From: Melioribacteraceae bacterium
GTDB lineage: Bacteria > Bacteroidota > Ignavibacteria > Ignavibacteriales > Melioribacteraceae
Direction of reading: 5' to 3'
Assembly: GCA_023230485.1 (NCBI GenBank)
Contig: JALNXG010000019.1
Span: 1-56,590 of the forward strand
DNA: 56,590 bases
The notes beneath the pieces are model-generated. The model was not told the origin of the DNA, ran no database searches, and saw only the letters and a program-made list of their open reading frames with translations. A program made the position numbers and the translations under genes. Numbering within the stretch: the first letter of the stretch is position 1; each line of letters opens with the position of its first letter. Below, one piece after another: positions 17,468 to 26,046 of this stretch.

Positions 17468-19612
17468 TTATGTTTTGTTAGGAGAGTTTTTTATTGGAAT
17501 TTCAACTTTAAAAGTGGATCCTTCGCCAAACTTGCTTATTAATTCTATTTTTCCGCCGAGTAGCTCGGCATATCGTTTTGTTATTGAAAGACCGAGACCA
17601 GTCCCTTGATATGCTCTATTAGTGCCTTCGCTTGCCTGTCTAAATTCTTCCCAAATTAGTGATTGTTTTTCTTCTGAAATTCCAATTCCGGAATCAGAAA
17701 CTGATATTTCCAAATACTCTTCGTCTGAATTTTTAGTTTTTTTAATTCCCTCAATCTTAATCCAACCTTCATCGGTATATTTTATTGCATTATTGATTAA
17801 ATTAATTAAAATCTCTGAAAGCATTCTTCCATCGGTAAACATGTAAAATATATCAAAATGAATTTCTTTTGTTAACGAAAGTCCTTTCTTTTCAGCAGCA
17901 ACAGAATATTGATTATAAACATCATCGATCAATTTCCCCGGATTAATATCTTCAAGAAATAATTCAATTTTATCAAATTCTAATTTTGTTAAATCCAAAA
18001 TCAAGGAAAGAGTATTTGTTAGACGATTGGAAGTTCTTATAATACCTTCAACCATTTCCCGTTCTTCATCAGATTTTACTAATTCTAAAAGTAATTGCGA
18101 ATAACCCATTAATCCCATAAACGGAGTTCGAAGTTCATGACTCATATTGGCAAAAAAATACGATTTGATTTTTACCATCTCTTCAGCTTTTTCTTTTGCG
18201 GCAATAAGTTCTTCAATCATTTTTTTTCGTTCGGTTATATCTCGTATTACACCAAAAACTCTATTTTTATCTTTATCATAAGTGGCCATCGAATTAAGAA
18301 AAAGTATATCGCCCGTATTCTGCTGTTTAATTTCAAATTCGATATTATAAGGCGTGTTTTTAGTAATTAATTCTGCCAATGTTTTAGACATCATTTCGCT
18401 ATATTTAGGCAGAGGCACTTTTTGGACTAAAGATAAATTATAAAAGTTTCCTCTCAATCCATAAAGTTCTTGAGCACCATCTGAAGCATAAATTTCCATT
18501 TTCGAGAGATCCAATTCCCAGTTTCCTGACTTCGAAACAAATTCAGCTCTCCTTAAACGTGCTTCGCTATCCCGAAGCTGATTCATTGCATTAGCTTCAG
18601 TTTGCATTAATTCTTGTTGTGTCTTATATAATTCACGATATATGTTCCGCTGATTATTATAATACGCGAATGAAAGCCCAAAACCAAAAATCAGAATTAA
18701 TCCAACAGTGAATCCGATAATTACAATCACCTCGTGATAAAATTTCTCGTATAACTCTTCTTTATTAATTTTTGAAATTAAATACCAATTAGTAGCGGGC
18801 ACTTTATTTACGAAAGCTAAAACCTCATTCCCGGCGTAATCCACAGCATCTGTTAACCCAATTTGGCTAATTATACTATTAACAATGGCATCCTTTTTAT
18901 CATTAATTGAATACTTAAATTCAAGAGGTGCTTTATTACTAAATTTTAATTTATTTAGAACAACGACTGAATCTTTTTCAAGACGTGCCATATAAATTTC
19001 TGAAGTAACACTCGAAGAGGGTAGGCTTGTAACAAATGGAAATAAATGTTCATTAGGATCGAATCTAAAAATTAAAACAGCAATTATTTTCCCATCTGAG
19101 GATTTTCTTATAGGAGAAATAAAATCAATTTTTAATGAGTCGTTTTGTTTATAAATATCAGTACAGACTTCATTACCACTCACTACTGACTCTTTTATTT
19201 TCATTTTTACAATTGCTGGCAATGAATCTCTTATATTGCTGCTTACAAATTCTTTCGAGTCAACCGAGGATAAAATCACTTCATCATAGTCGTGTTCTAA
19301 TTTTTTTGAATTTAAATATAATTTAAAAAATGGAGATTTAAATTGGGAGTCTTTTCTTTCTTCAATAAGACTTGCTAAAAAAGTACTTTTTGATATTACA
19401 GAAGCATCATGTAATTCATCTTTATACCAATGAGATATCTGTTTAATTTTTAGGAGGGAAACTGTTTTTATTTCATTTTGCTTTTCAAGGATTAATTTTT
19501 TCTCTTCATTTTTATAAAAGAGAAACCCTGCAACTGAAAAAACAACACTCATAAACGCAATCCAAAAAATAAGCTGCGTTTTATTTAGCCAGAATCGAGT
19601 ATTGTTTTCCAT
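17468..19612 (-). CDS. PAS-domain sensor histidine kinase (orphan)
   Basis: Membrane histidine kinase of 714 residues. Order: TM1 at about 13-33; an extracytoplasmic sensor region of about 260 residues, size consistent with a Cache domain; TM2 at about 296-318; a short coiled linker; a PAS domain (about 345-465) ending in the PAC-like motif GVIRDITERK; HisKA with phospho-acceptor H492 (SHELRTP); and HATPase_c with N box NNAIKY, G1 DSGIGI and G2 GTGLGL. All kinase motifs are intact. No response regulator lies nearby and none is fused, so its partner is unknown. It is transcribed towards mraZ, 145 bp upstream, but the dcw operon appears to have its own promoter. Confidence 0.93.
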   Translation of the reverse strand: MENNTRFWLNKTQLIFWIAFMSVVFSVAGFLFYKNEEKKLILEKQNEIKTVSLLKIKQISHWYKDELHDASVISKSTFLASLIEERKDSQFKSPFFKLYLNSKKLEHDYDEVILSSVDSKEFVSSNIRDSLPAIVKMKIKESVVSGNEVCTDIYKQNDSLKIDFISPIRKSSDGKIIAVLIFRFDPNEHLFPFVTSLPSSSVTSEIYMARLEKDSVVVLNKLKFSNKAPLEFKYSINDKKDAIVNSIISQIGLTDAVDYAGNEVLAFVNKVPATNWYLISKINKEELYEKFYHEVIVIIGFTVGLILIFGFGLSFAYYNNQRNIYRELYKTQQELMQTEANAMNQLRDSEARLRRAEFVSKSGNWELDLSKMEIYASDGAQELYGLRGNFYNLSLVQKVPLPKYSEMMSKTLAELITKNTPYNIEFEIKQQNTGDILFLNSMATYDKDKNRVFGVIRDITERKKMIEELIAAKEKAEEMVKIKSYFFANMSHELRTPFMGLMGYSQLLLELVKSDEEREMVEGIIRTSNRLTNTLSLILDLTKLEFDKIELFLEDINPGKLIDDVYNQYSVAAEKKGLSLTKEIHFDIFYMFTDGRMLSEILINLINNAIKYTDEGWIKIEGIKKTKNSDEEYLEISVSDSGIGISEEKQSLIWEEFRQASEGTNRAYQGTGLGLSITKRYAELLGGKIELISKFGEGSTFKVEIPIKNSPNKT

Positions 19613-19705
19613 TGATGAGAATGCACTATTTTAGTTTAAAGGTATGAATGCAAAATCGTTAATTGCAAAAGAAAAGTAAAGTAAAAAATTTAGGAATGGA
19701 TATAG

Positions 19706-19778
<73 letters not shown>

Positions 19779-19795
19779 TTAAAAAAAACTAAAGA

Positions 19796-19891
19796 CTATC
19801 TAATTTTCTTTTTATGACGATTCTTACGAAGTCTTTTTTTTCTTTTGTGCGTTGCCATTTTATGGCGTTTTCTTTTTCTACCGCAAGGCAT
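19796..19891 (-). CDS. Small ribosomal subunit protein, AURKAIP1/COX24 domain (mS38/bS22-like)
   Basis: A 31-residue, extremely basic peptide beginning MPCGRKRKRHKMATHKRK and ending NRHKKKIR. Arg, Lys and His make up about two thirds of it. It matches the AURKAIP1/COX24 family of very short proteins found across Bacteroidota, the bacterial relatives of mitoribosomal mS38 and of mycobacterial bS22, which sit near the decoding centre of the small subunit. It has a strong Shine-Dalgarno, AAGGAGG at 19900-19906, that overlaps the stop of the zinc-ribbon/TPR gene. It is too short for routine ORF calling. The family assignment is from memory of the sequence pattern; the ribosomal role is inferred from the family. 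Confidence 0.82.
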   Translation of the reverse strand: MPCGRKRKRHKMATHKRKKRLRKNRHKKKIR

Positions 19892-19904
19892 TTTTCATCC
19901 CTCC

Positions 19905-20660
19905 TTAATGTGATTCTAATAATTCTTTTGCATTCTTAGCTACTTCTGCGTTTGGATTAATTTCTACTGTTTTCTTCCACCATTCTTTAGCTTCATCAAA
20001 TTTTCCTGAGGACATATTTACAATGCCGAGATTATAATGTGCAATCTGATGTTTAGGTGTAATTTTTAAAGCATCCATAAAATTACTTATTGCTAAATCG
20101 TAATATTTTTTAGTTTCATCCATATTCTTTGCCGTTTCTGCATCCCTTCCTAATTCAAAATAGCAGACTCCCATATCTACAACCATATCTGCATTTTTAG
20201 GGTCCAGCTCTAAATATTGTTTGTATTTTTCTATTGCTTTTTCTTTGAACCCGGAATCATTTAATAAATGTGCTAACTCAGCAATAGTATTTTTATCAGT
20301 AGGATTATTTTTTACAATACCTTCCAATAAGTTAATTCTTTCAATACTCTTAAGATCTACTCCCATACCTTTATGAACGTCATCAAAGTTTTGAGTATCA
20401 TTGACAACCGGAGCGGAAGCAGATTCAAAAATACCGGCACTGTAAAGTACGATAAATCCGATTACTAAAAGAGCAGCGGCTGAATAAAGAATGGTCGTTA
20501 TCGGCATTTTTTTTGCTGATTCAACTTCAGACTTTTGGCTTCTCGTTTGATTTGATTTATTTTTCTTTAATTGTGTACCGCATTTACTGCAGTAATTATC
20601 TTCCGGAATATTCTCCGTTCCACATTTGGAACAATATATACTTTCTTGTTTCATTATCAC
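19905..20660 (-). CDS. Zinc-ribbon, membrane-anchored TPR protein
   Basis: 251 residues in three parts. An N-terminal double zinc ribbon has Cys10, Cys13, Cys24 and Cys27 in CSKCG pairs. A single transmembrane segment lies at about residues 52-74. The C-terminal part (about 105-250) holds three to four tetratricopeptide repeats, with the typical pattern seen in KAIEKYKQYLELDPKNA and HYNLGIVNMSSGKFDEA. The ribbon should face the cytoplasm and the repeats the periplasm. TPRs indicate protein binding; the partner is unknown. It overlaps the HU gene by 4 bp and is followed directly by the mS38-like gene. Confidence 0.85.
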   Translation of the reverse strand: MIMKQESIYCSKCGTENIPEDNYCSKCGTQLKKNKSNQTRSQKSEVESAKKMPITTILYSAAALLVIGFIVLYSAGIFESASAPVVNDTQNFDDVHKGMGVDLKSIERINLLEGIVKNNPTDKNTIAELAHLLNDSGFKEKAIEKYKQYLELDPKNADMVVDMGVCYFELGRDAETAKNMDETKKYYDLAISNFMDALKITPKHQIAHYNLGIVNMSSGKFDEAKEWWKKTVEINPNAEVAKNAKELLESH

Positions 20661-20965
20661 TCTTCAGTTTTGTTATTAACTTTCATACCGCTATCAACGG
20701 CAATTTTAAAATCCTTGGAAAACTTAAATACAGGCACATAATGCTCTTCGACAAATACTTGTTCGCCGGTTCGTGGATTACGTGCATATCTTCCTTTTTT
20801 CTTTTTTACTTTATAGCTACCGAATCCGCGAATCTCAATTCCATTGCCTTCCATAAGTGCTTGGATCACCGTATTAAGAAAACCTTCGACAATTGCTTCG
20901 GTCTCTAATTTCGTTAAACCGGTTCCGTCGGCTACCTTTTCAACAATATCTGCTTTGGTCATCAA
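20657..20965 (-). CDS. HU/IHF-family DNA-binding protein
   Basis: 102 residues, slightly longer than the usual 90. The N-terminal helices (MTKADIVEKVADGTGLTKLETEAIVEGFL) and the DNA-binding arm region are canonical: GFGSYKVKKKKGRYARNPRTGE contains the RNPxTG core, with the proline that intercalates between base pairs. It bends DNA and organises the nucleoid; whether it is a homodimeric HU or half of an IHF-like pair cannot be decided here. The gene starts a cluster of at least three co-oriented genes and diverges from the 144-residue gene at 21203. Confidence 0.96.
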   Translation of the reverse strand: MMTKADIVEKVADGTGLTKLETEAIVEGFLNTVIQALMEGNGIEIRGFGSYKVKKKKGRYARNPRTGEQVFVEEHYVPVFKFSKDFKIAVDSGMKVNNKTEE

Positions 20966-21202
20966 ATCACCATGAATTAGTTAAGTCATTATAAAAGAAA
21001 TATTTACAAAGATTTTAAAGATACATAAAATCAAAAAAAAATCAAATATTCTATATTTTTTTCAATTTAGTACATTTCTCTCGTGATGTATCAGATTGAG
21101 ACCTTAAAATTCTTATTATTGTTTCTTTTTGTTTAGATTCTAAAGATTTTCACTTGGTATGGTTATTGTATTTATTAAAGTAATCGAAAAAAGGAGGATA
21201 TT
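20966..21202. other. Divergent intergenic promoter region
   Basis: A 237-bp AT-rich spacer between the HU gene (-) and the gene at 21203 (+). On the minus strand there are two near matches to TAnnTTTG (AATCTTTG and TATCTTTA, around 21008-21022). The plus-strand gene has a strong Shine-Dalgarno AAGGAGG at 21191-21197. No hairpin or repeat of note was seen. Confidence 0.4.
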
Positions 21203-21637
21203 ATGTCATTGCTACCGATAGTTTATACAAGTTTAATGGTTGTTGGAGGACTGCTATTTATGGCAGTAATTATATCTTATTTTTCGTTTAAAATTAAAGG
21301 TACACCAGAATCAAAACCTATTAAACAGTCCTCATTACCAAATTATTATACTAAACCCGTTCCCCAACCGGCATATAACAATTATCATGTGCCTAATCCT
21401 CAATTAGCCTATCAATCAGATAGAAGCTATCGAAATGGAAATGGAGACTATGAAGATTTTTATCAAAAAAATCATAATACTATAAAGCAAAATCTTTCTA
21501 TTAGCAAAATAGAAATGTATGATAAGAACAGAATGTATCGCTCAAACATTCAAGTGCTGAATAAAACTAAAGTAAATCCAAAATTTTATTCAAGTGACTA
21601 TTCCGAAGACAAATTATTAACATTCTATTCCGAATAA
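21203..21637 (+). CDS. Membrane-anchored protein with disordered tail (paralog 1), unknown
   Basis: 144 residues. A transmembrane segment near the N-terminus (about 3-28) with no preceding positive charge is followed at once by KIKG, suggesting a cytoplasmic C-terminus. The rest is polar and rich in Asn, Tyr, Gln, Ser and Pro, with no predicted globular core, and ends in an acidic-hydrophobic tail (SEDKLLTFYSE). The anchor closely resembles that of the next gene: both share the pattern M-x-L-x-P-x-V-Y-T followed by ISYxSFK. I do not recognise a family. The start is well supported by AAGGAGG 5 nt upstream. Confidence 0.8.
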   Translation: MSLLPIVYTSLMVVGGLLFMAVIISYFSFKIKGTPESKPIKQSSLPNYYTKPVPQPAYNNYHVPNPQLAYQSDRSYRNGNGDYEDFYQKNHNTIKQNLSISKIEMYDKNRMYRSNIQVLNKTKVNPKFYSSDYSEDKLLTFYSE

Positions 21638-21687
21638 GTATTAGAAAAATCAGAGAACTGATATTTAGATTTTTGAATATGATTTAG

Positions 21688-21695
21688 TATCTTTG
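21688..21695 (+). promoter_or_regulatory. TAnnTTTG-type -7 element (weak candidate)
   Basis: TATCTTTG ends only 4 bp before the ATG at 21700. If used, the transcript would be leaderless or nearly so. The paralog alignment supports the ATG, so either the mRNA is leaderless, or the gene is read from the upstream promoter and the motif is accidental. Confidence 0.25.
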
Positions 21696-21699
21696 TTTT

Positions 21700-22419
21700 A
21701 TGGAATTAGTACCATTAGTATATACAGCACTTACGATAGTTACTGTCTTAGGGGCATTAACAATAATTATCTCTTATATTTCATTTAAGGTACGGACTAA
21801 GGGTCAGCCTAAAGCGAAAGAGCATACAGAGATAATAGAAGCAGAACGCAAAAAAGCTATGCCTGCGCGAATCACAAAAATGATTAGGAATCAGCAGAAA
21901 GCATACCAAGAGCCAAGCTCGCAAAGAAGCAATTCTCAGCCAAGAAGAGATGATCCACCTAAAAGAAAGTCTAAAAATAGACGCGATGACACACAAAAGA
22001 GAAATGATAACCGCCAATATAGAAATGAACCACCTCCACAACGCCGTGATGACCTTGTAAATCGCAGAAATCGATACGATGATCCTTCCCAACGCCCTGA
22101 TGAAAGGGATTATCGGAATGATGAAAAACGAGAAAGAGGGGTTCCAAGAAATTCTCCTCCCGCAACTAGAAAGGAATATTACGAAGAGAGACCTAATGAA
22201 GAAAGAATTAGAATTATTAAACAATTAAAACGCGAAGATACAAGCGTTAACGATAGCAATTCCCGACCTCCAATTATTCCTAATCCTAATAGTACCAAGG
22301 AAAAATCTTCATCTAAAGAAAGTATAAAATATCAGTCACTCGGTGATGATGTAATTAAAAAATATGATGGCGAAGATGATGATGAATTTTTTACTTTAGA
22401 TGCTGACGATAAAAAATAG
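21700..22419 (+). CDS. Membrane-anchored, Arg/Asp-rich disordered protein (paralog 2), unknown
   Basis: 239 residues. The N-terminal anchor (about 3-28) is paralogous to that of the preceding gene, and the juxtamembrane KVRTKG again predicts a cytoplasmic tail. Residues about 65-165 are strongly low-complexity, with recurrent RRDD, RND and YRN units and prolines. The C-terminal 20 residues are very acidic (GEDDDEFF and on). Charge is therefore segregated: basic/mixed middle, acidic end. This is typical of intrinsically disordered scaffolds that bind nucleic acid or other charged partners. No domain or enzyme motif is visible and I do not assign a function. Confidence 0.8.
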   Translation: MELVPLVYTALTIVTVLGALTIIISYISFKVRTKGQPKAKEHTEIIEAERKKAMPARITKMIRNQQKAYQEPSSQRSNSQPRRDDPPKRKSKNRRDDTQKRNDNRQYRNEPPPQRRDDLVNRRNRYDDPSQRPDERDYRNDEKRERGVPRNSPPATRKEYYEERPNEERIRIIKQLKREDTSVNDSNSRPPIIPNPNSTKEKSSSKESIKYQSLGDDVIKKYDGEDDDEFFTLDADDKK

Positions 22420-22487
22420 AATCTTTTTTATATTATTAACATCTAAATTTATAGTGAAATATTTTTTTAATATTTAGAAAGAAAAAA

Positions 22488-22688
22488 ATGACCACAAAAG
22501 AATTCACAATAGAAGGTATGTCCTGCATGCATTGCATCAAGGCAGTAGAAATTGAATTAGCAAAACTCAACTTGGTAAACTCAAAAGTTTCAATCGGTAA
22601 AGCAGAAGTAACTTTTGATGAATCAATATCCTCCGAAGATTTAATTAAGAATGCTATTGAAGAAGCAGGATATAAAGTAATTATTTGA
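22488..22688 (+). CDS. copZ: Copper chaperone, heavy-metal-associated domain (CopZ-like)
   Basis: A single 66-residue HMA domain with the metal-binding motif GMSCMHC (Cys13, Cys16) at the first loop and the usual beta-alpha-beta-beta-alpha-beta length. It binds Cu(I) in the cytoplasm and passes it to the N-terminal HMA domain of the ATPase. The ATPase gene follows 14 bp downstream, which supports copper over other metals. Confidence 0.9.
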   Translation: MTTKEFTIEGMSCMHCIKAVEIELAKLNLVNSKVSIGKAEVTFDESISSEDLIKNAIEEAGYKVII

Positions 22689-22702
22689 AAGTATTATAAA
22701 AA

Positions 22703-24907
22703 ATGGAAAAAATTATTCTCCCCGTTAAGGGGATGACATGTGCAAGCTGCGTTACAAGAGTTGAAAAAATCACAGGCAAGATTGAAGGAATTAAAAACAT
22801 TTCTGTAAATCTTGCAAATGAAACCTTAAGTTTTGATTCCGATACCCCTACCGAGATTATAAAACCATTAGCTGACTCACTCTCGCAATATGGTTACGAT
22901 ATTGATTTATCTATTCTAAATAAAAAAGATGCTGGTTTTAAAATTTATGAGAAAAGTAATGATGAATATTACAAAGAAATAAAAAGCGATTTTATAATTG
23001 CTCTGATTTTTGCGATTCCGATATTTATAATAAGTATGTTAATCGATTATAAGTGGTTTCAGAATATTTGGATTCTTAATGTTTATGATACACAGAAAAT
23101 CCTCTTAATACTTACTACCCCTGTGATGTTTATTCCAGGCAAAAGATTTTTTAAATCATTTGCTAAAAATCTGATTCATTTTTCTGCTGATATGAATTCA
23201 CTTGTAGCTATCGGTACCGCTGCAGCTTATATATACAGCTTAATCACAGTATTGTTTCCTTCTTTAATTTCACACAATCCAGACGAAATTCTGCATGTTT
23301 ATTTTGAAACAGCGGCTGTAATAATCACTCTTATTTTAATGGGGAAATTATTAGAGCATAGAGCAAAACGAAAAACAAATAGTGCCATTGCAAAGCTTTT
23401 AGAACTGCGTCCCGAAACCGCTTTGATTATCGAGAATGGTAAAGAAATAGAAATTCCAATAAGCGAATTAAGAAAAGATCATATTGTAATTGTAAAACCC
23501 GGAACTAAAGTACCATCAGATGGAACTATTACTAGCGGTATATCAACATTAGATGAGTCTATGATTACAGGCGAAAGCATTCCTGTTGAGAAAGGAATTG
23601 ACAAGAAAGTCTTCGGCGGTACTATAAATAAATTTGGCACATTCAATTATCGTGTAACGGAAACAGGCGATAATTCATTATTGGGACAGATAATAAAACT
23701 TGTAGAAGGTGCGCAAGCATCCAAAGCTCCAATTCAAAAATTAGCCGATAAAATTTCGGGAGTATTTGTTCCTGTTGTGATTCTATTTGCTATAATGACT
23801 TTTCTTGGTTGGTACTTCTTAGGAGGTGATAATTCTTTTATACTTGCACTAACAAATTCAGTTGCTGTATTAATCATAGCCTGCCCTTGTGCATTAGGAT
23901 TAGCCACACCCACTGCTATTATTGTCGGAACAGGATTAGGTGCTTCAAAAGGGATTCTAATTAAAAATAGTGAAATTTTAGAATGGGCTCATAAAATCGA
24001 TACTATGCTTTTTGATAAAACCGGCACGCTTACTAAAGGCAAACCATTTGTAGTAGAATTTAATAACTATATGAATGATGAAGAAGTATTACTTATTGCT
24101 GCATCATTGGAATCAAAATCCGAACATCCTCTTGCAAAGGCATTAGTAGAATATTCTAAAAAACAAAATGTCATTCCTATTGAACCTGAGCAGTTTGAAT
24201 CATTTCCCGGTTTCGGTATAAAAGGAATTGTAGATAAAAAAAATGTAATTATCGGGAATAGTAAATTTATTAAAAAACATTTGCCGGAATTAAATTTAGA
24301 AATTAATGATAATTCCAGAACATCTATTATTACAGTAATTGAGAATGAATTGGCTGCTATTTTTCATATCGATGATGAAATTAAAGAAGATGCTAAGGAA
24401 ACTATTACCGCACTTAATAAGCTTAGCATAAAAACAATAATGCTTACAGGTGATAATAATTCTTCTGCAAAAAGGATAGCAAATGAATTAGGAATGGACG
24501 ACTATCGTTCTGAACTATTGCCAAATGACAAATCTGATATAATTACAGAGCTTCAAAAAAAAGGTAAATTTGTTGGCTTTACAGGTGATGGAATTAATGA
24601 TGCACCTGCACTTGCGAAAGCTAATCTAGGCATTTCATTAGCATCAGGGACTGATATTGCTATTGAATCTTCCGATATTGCAATTATAAATGACAATCTA
24701 ATAAATGTAGTAAACGCAATAAAAATCTCAAATAAAACAATAAAAATTATTCAACAAAATCTATTTTGGGCTTTTGTTTATAATGTGATTGGGATTCCAT
24801 TGGCAGCTCTTGGATTCTTAAATCCAATGATAGGAGCATTAGCAATGTCACTAAGCTCCGTTTCAGTGGTCTCAAATTCTCTGAGATTAAGATTAACTAA
24901 ATTATAA
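22703..24907 (+). CDS. copA: Cu(I)-exporting P1B-type ATPase (CopA-like)
   Basis: 734 residues. In order: one N-terminal HMA domain with GMTCASC (Cys13, Cys16); two extra P1B membrane helices; the actuator domain with TGES; the transmembrane CPC metal site (Cys394, Cys396); the phosphorylated Asp438 in DKTGTLTKG; an SEHPLA motif (nucleotide domain histidine); and the hinge motif GDGINDAP. The last membrane helices contain the N-x(6)-YN and M-x(2)-SS patterns typical of Cu(I) pumps (FVYNV and MSLSSVSVVSNS). It exports Cu(I) from the cytoplasm and is coupled to the chaperone gene. Confidence 0.96.
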   Translation: MEKIILPVKGMTCASCVTRVEKITGKIEGIKNISVNLANETLSFDSDTPTEIIKPLADSLSQYGYDIDLSILNKKDAGFKIYEKSNDEYYKEIKSDFIIALIFAIPIFIISMLIDYKWFQNIWILNVYDTQKILLILTTPVMFIPGKRFFKSFAKNLIHFSADMNSLVAIGTAAAYIYSLITVLFPSLISHNPDEILHVYFETAAVIITLILMGKLLEHRAKRKTNSAIAKLLELRPETALIIENGKEIEIPISELRKDHIVIVKPGTKVPSDGTITSGISTLDESMITGESIPVEKGIDKKVFGGTINKFGTFNYRVTETGDNSLLGQIIKLVEGAQASKAPIQKLADKISGVFVPVVILFAIMTFLGWYFLGGDNSFILALTNSVAVLIIACPCALGLATPTAIIVGTGLGASKGILIKNSEILEWAHKIDTMLFDKTGTLTKGKPFVVEFNNYMNDEEVLLIAASLESKSEHPLAKALVEYSKKQNVIPIEPEQFESFPGFGIKGIVDKKNVIIGNSKFIKKHLPELNLEINDNSRTSIITVIENELAAIFHIDDEIKEDAKETITALNKLSIKTIMLTGDNNSSAKRIANELGMDDYRSELLPNDKSDIITELQKKGKFVGFTGDGINDAPALAKANLGISLASGTDIAIESSDIAIINDNLINVVNAIKISNKTIKIIQQNLFWAFVYNVIGIPLAALGFLNPMIGALAMSLSSVSVVSNSLRLRLTKL

Positions 24908-24914
24908 TCTATTT

Positions 24915-25928
24915 CTATTTTTTGGGAAGACGTTCTAAATAAGAACTATTGCTAAGAATTGTGAATTTAGATTTGGTACTAAGTTCTTCTACTCTACTGC
25001 AATTCATATAACTCATTGCGCTTTTTAATCCATCCGAAATTCCATTAACAATGTTTTTTACCGGACCTTTATAAGGGACCATTGTTTCTTCCCCTTCAAT
25101 AAACTCTCCTTTCATTTTAACTCCGAAAGAAGCACTACCTCTATATTTTTTCCATAATTGGTCATTGTATTTAATTACCTCACCGGGTGTTTCTTTTGTG
25201 CCGGCAAGCATTCTTCCGAGCATTACAATATCAGCACCGAGAGCCAATGCTTTAATAACATCACCAGGACTTTTTACTCCCCCATCAGCAATAATCGATA
25301 TTTTCATTTTTCCATTCTCTCTTGCAAAGTATGTATCGAGCACAGACGAAACTTGTCCGATGCCAATACCGGTTTGAATAGAAGTCGTACACACACTACC
25401 ACCTCCAATTCCGACTCTTACAGCATCAGCACCCGAATCTACTAGCTGTCTTAATGTAATTCCGTTAGCAATATTTCCTACAATCACTCTCAAATTATAT
25501 TTCTTTTTAATATCTTCGCATTTTTCTAAAACATACTTATTATTTGCATTCGCTGTATCAATACAAACAATAAAATTTCGTTCTGCTATTTTTTCAATCA
25601 ATTTATCATCAGCAGTTAAACTTATAGAAACAGCTTTTACATTAGAATAATTCTCACCTCCAAATAATGATGATAGGGAAGAATCAAATCTATTGACAAT
25701 TCCAATTGCACCTAAATTAGTTAATTCGGAGACCATAGCTAAACCCGAAACTGTATCCATGGGGCTTGAGATAATTGGAGTAGTCAAAACCTCATCCAGA
25801 AATGAAGTTTTAATATTAATATCAGCTCTGCTTCTTACTATCGAAATTTCTTCCGGTACTAATGTGATATCATCATAGGTTAAGGATTGATAATAGTTAT
25901 TTAATTCTTCTTTGGTATATATTTTCAT
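24915..25928 (-). CDS. CBS-less IMP dehydrogenase / GMP reductase family enzyme
   Basis: 337-residue TIM-barrel oxidoreductase. It has the N-terminal TYDDITLVP motif, SSPMDTV, and the active-site loop GGGSVCTTS with the nucleophile Cys180, where canonical enzymes have GPGS/GPGSICTT. The CBS pair normally inserted in IMP dehydrogenases is missing, so the length (337) equals that of GMP reductases. The C-terminal motif GEETMVPYKG and the following helix also look GMP-reductase-like, while KKYRGSASFG resembles IMP dehydrogenase. It either makes XMP from IMP or returns GMP to IMP; sequence reading does not decide which. It converges with copA, 7 bp apart. Confidence 0.82.
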   Translation of the reverse strand: MKIYTKEELNNYYQSLTYDDITLVPEEISIVRSRADINIKTSFLDEVLTTPIISSPMDTVSGLAMVSELTNLGAIGIVNRFDSSLSSLFGGENYSNVKAVSISLTADDKLIEKIAERNFIVCIDTANANNKYVLEKCEDIKKKYNLRVIVGNIANGITLRQLVDSGADAVRVGIGGGSVCTTSIQTGIGIGQVSSVLDTYFARENGKMKISIIADGGVKSPGDVIKALALGADIVMLGRMLAGTKETPGEVIKYNDQLWKKYRGSASFGVKMKGEFIEGEETMVPYKGPVKNIVNGISDGLKSAMSYMNCSRVEELSTKSKFTILSNSSYLERLPKK

Positions 25929-26009
25929 AAATTCCTCATTAAATGCGGTTGTAAAATAGATTTCTTTATGATTGATATCAATTAGATTTTTAAATTAGAT
26001 AGATTTTTA

Positions 26010-26017
26010 TATCTTTG
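26010..26017 (+). promoter_or_regulatory. TAnnTTTG -7 promoter element of the POT gene
   Basis: TATCTTTG, 29 bp before the ATG at 26047, matches the TAnnTTTG consensus of Bacteroidota primary promoters. A clear TTTG -33 box is not visible. Confidence 0.45.
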
Positions 26018-26046
26018 CTAAATCTCATTAATTAGATGGTAGGAAT

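Noticed and set aside
17253..17609. A 118-codon plus-strand frame across the mraZ promoter
   Set aside because: It runs through the 5' end of mraZ and the 3' end of the kinase gene, has no Shine-Dalgarno and resembles no protein family.
17468..19612. Pairing of the PAS kinase with a response regulator in this window
   Set aside because: No receiver domain (conserved Asp/Lys pattern) occurs in any protein of the window, so a two-component pair cannot be claimed.
21961..22150. Repeat-rich stretch that could look like a CRISPR or tandem-repeat array
   Set aside because: The repetition is in amino acids (R, D, N, Y) with varying codons; there are no equal-length nucleotide repeats or spacers.
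21781..22224. Minus-strand frames opposite the Arg/Asp-rich gene
   Set aside because: They arise because codons for Arg and Asp read as hydrophobic residues in reverse; the plus-strand gene has a paralogous neighbour with the same anchor.
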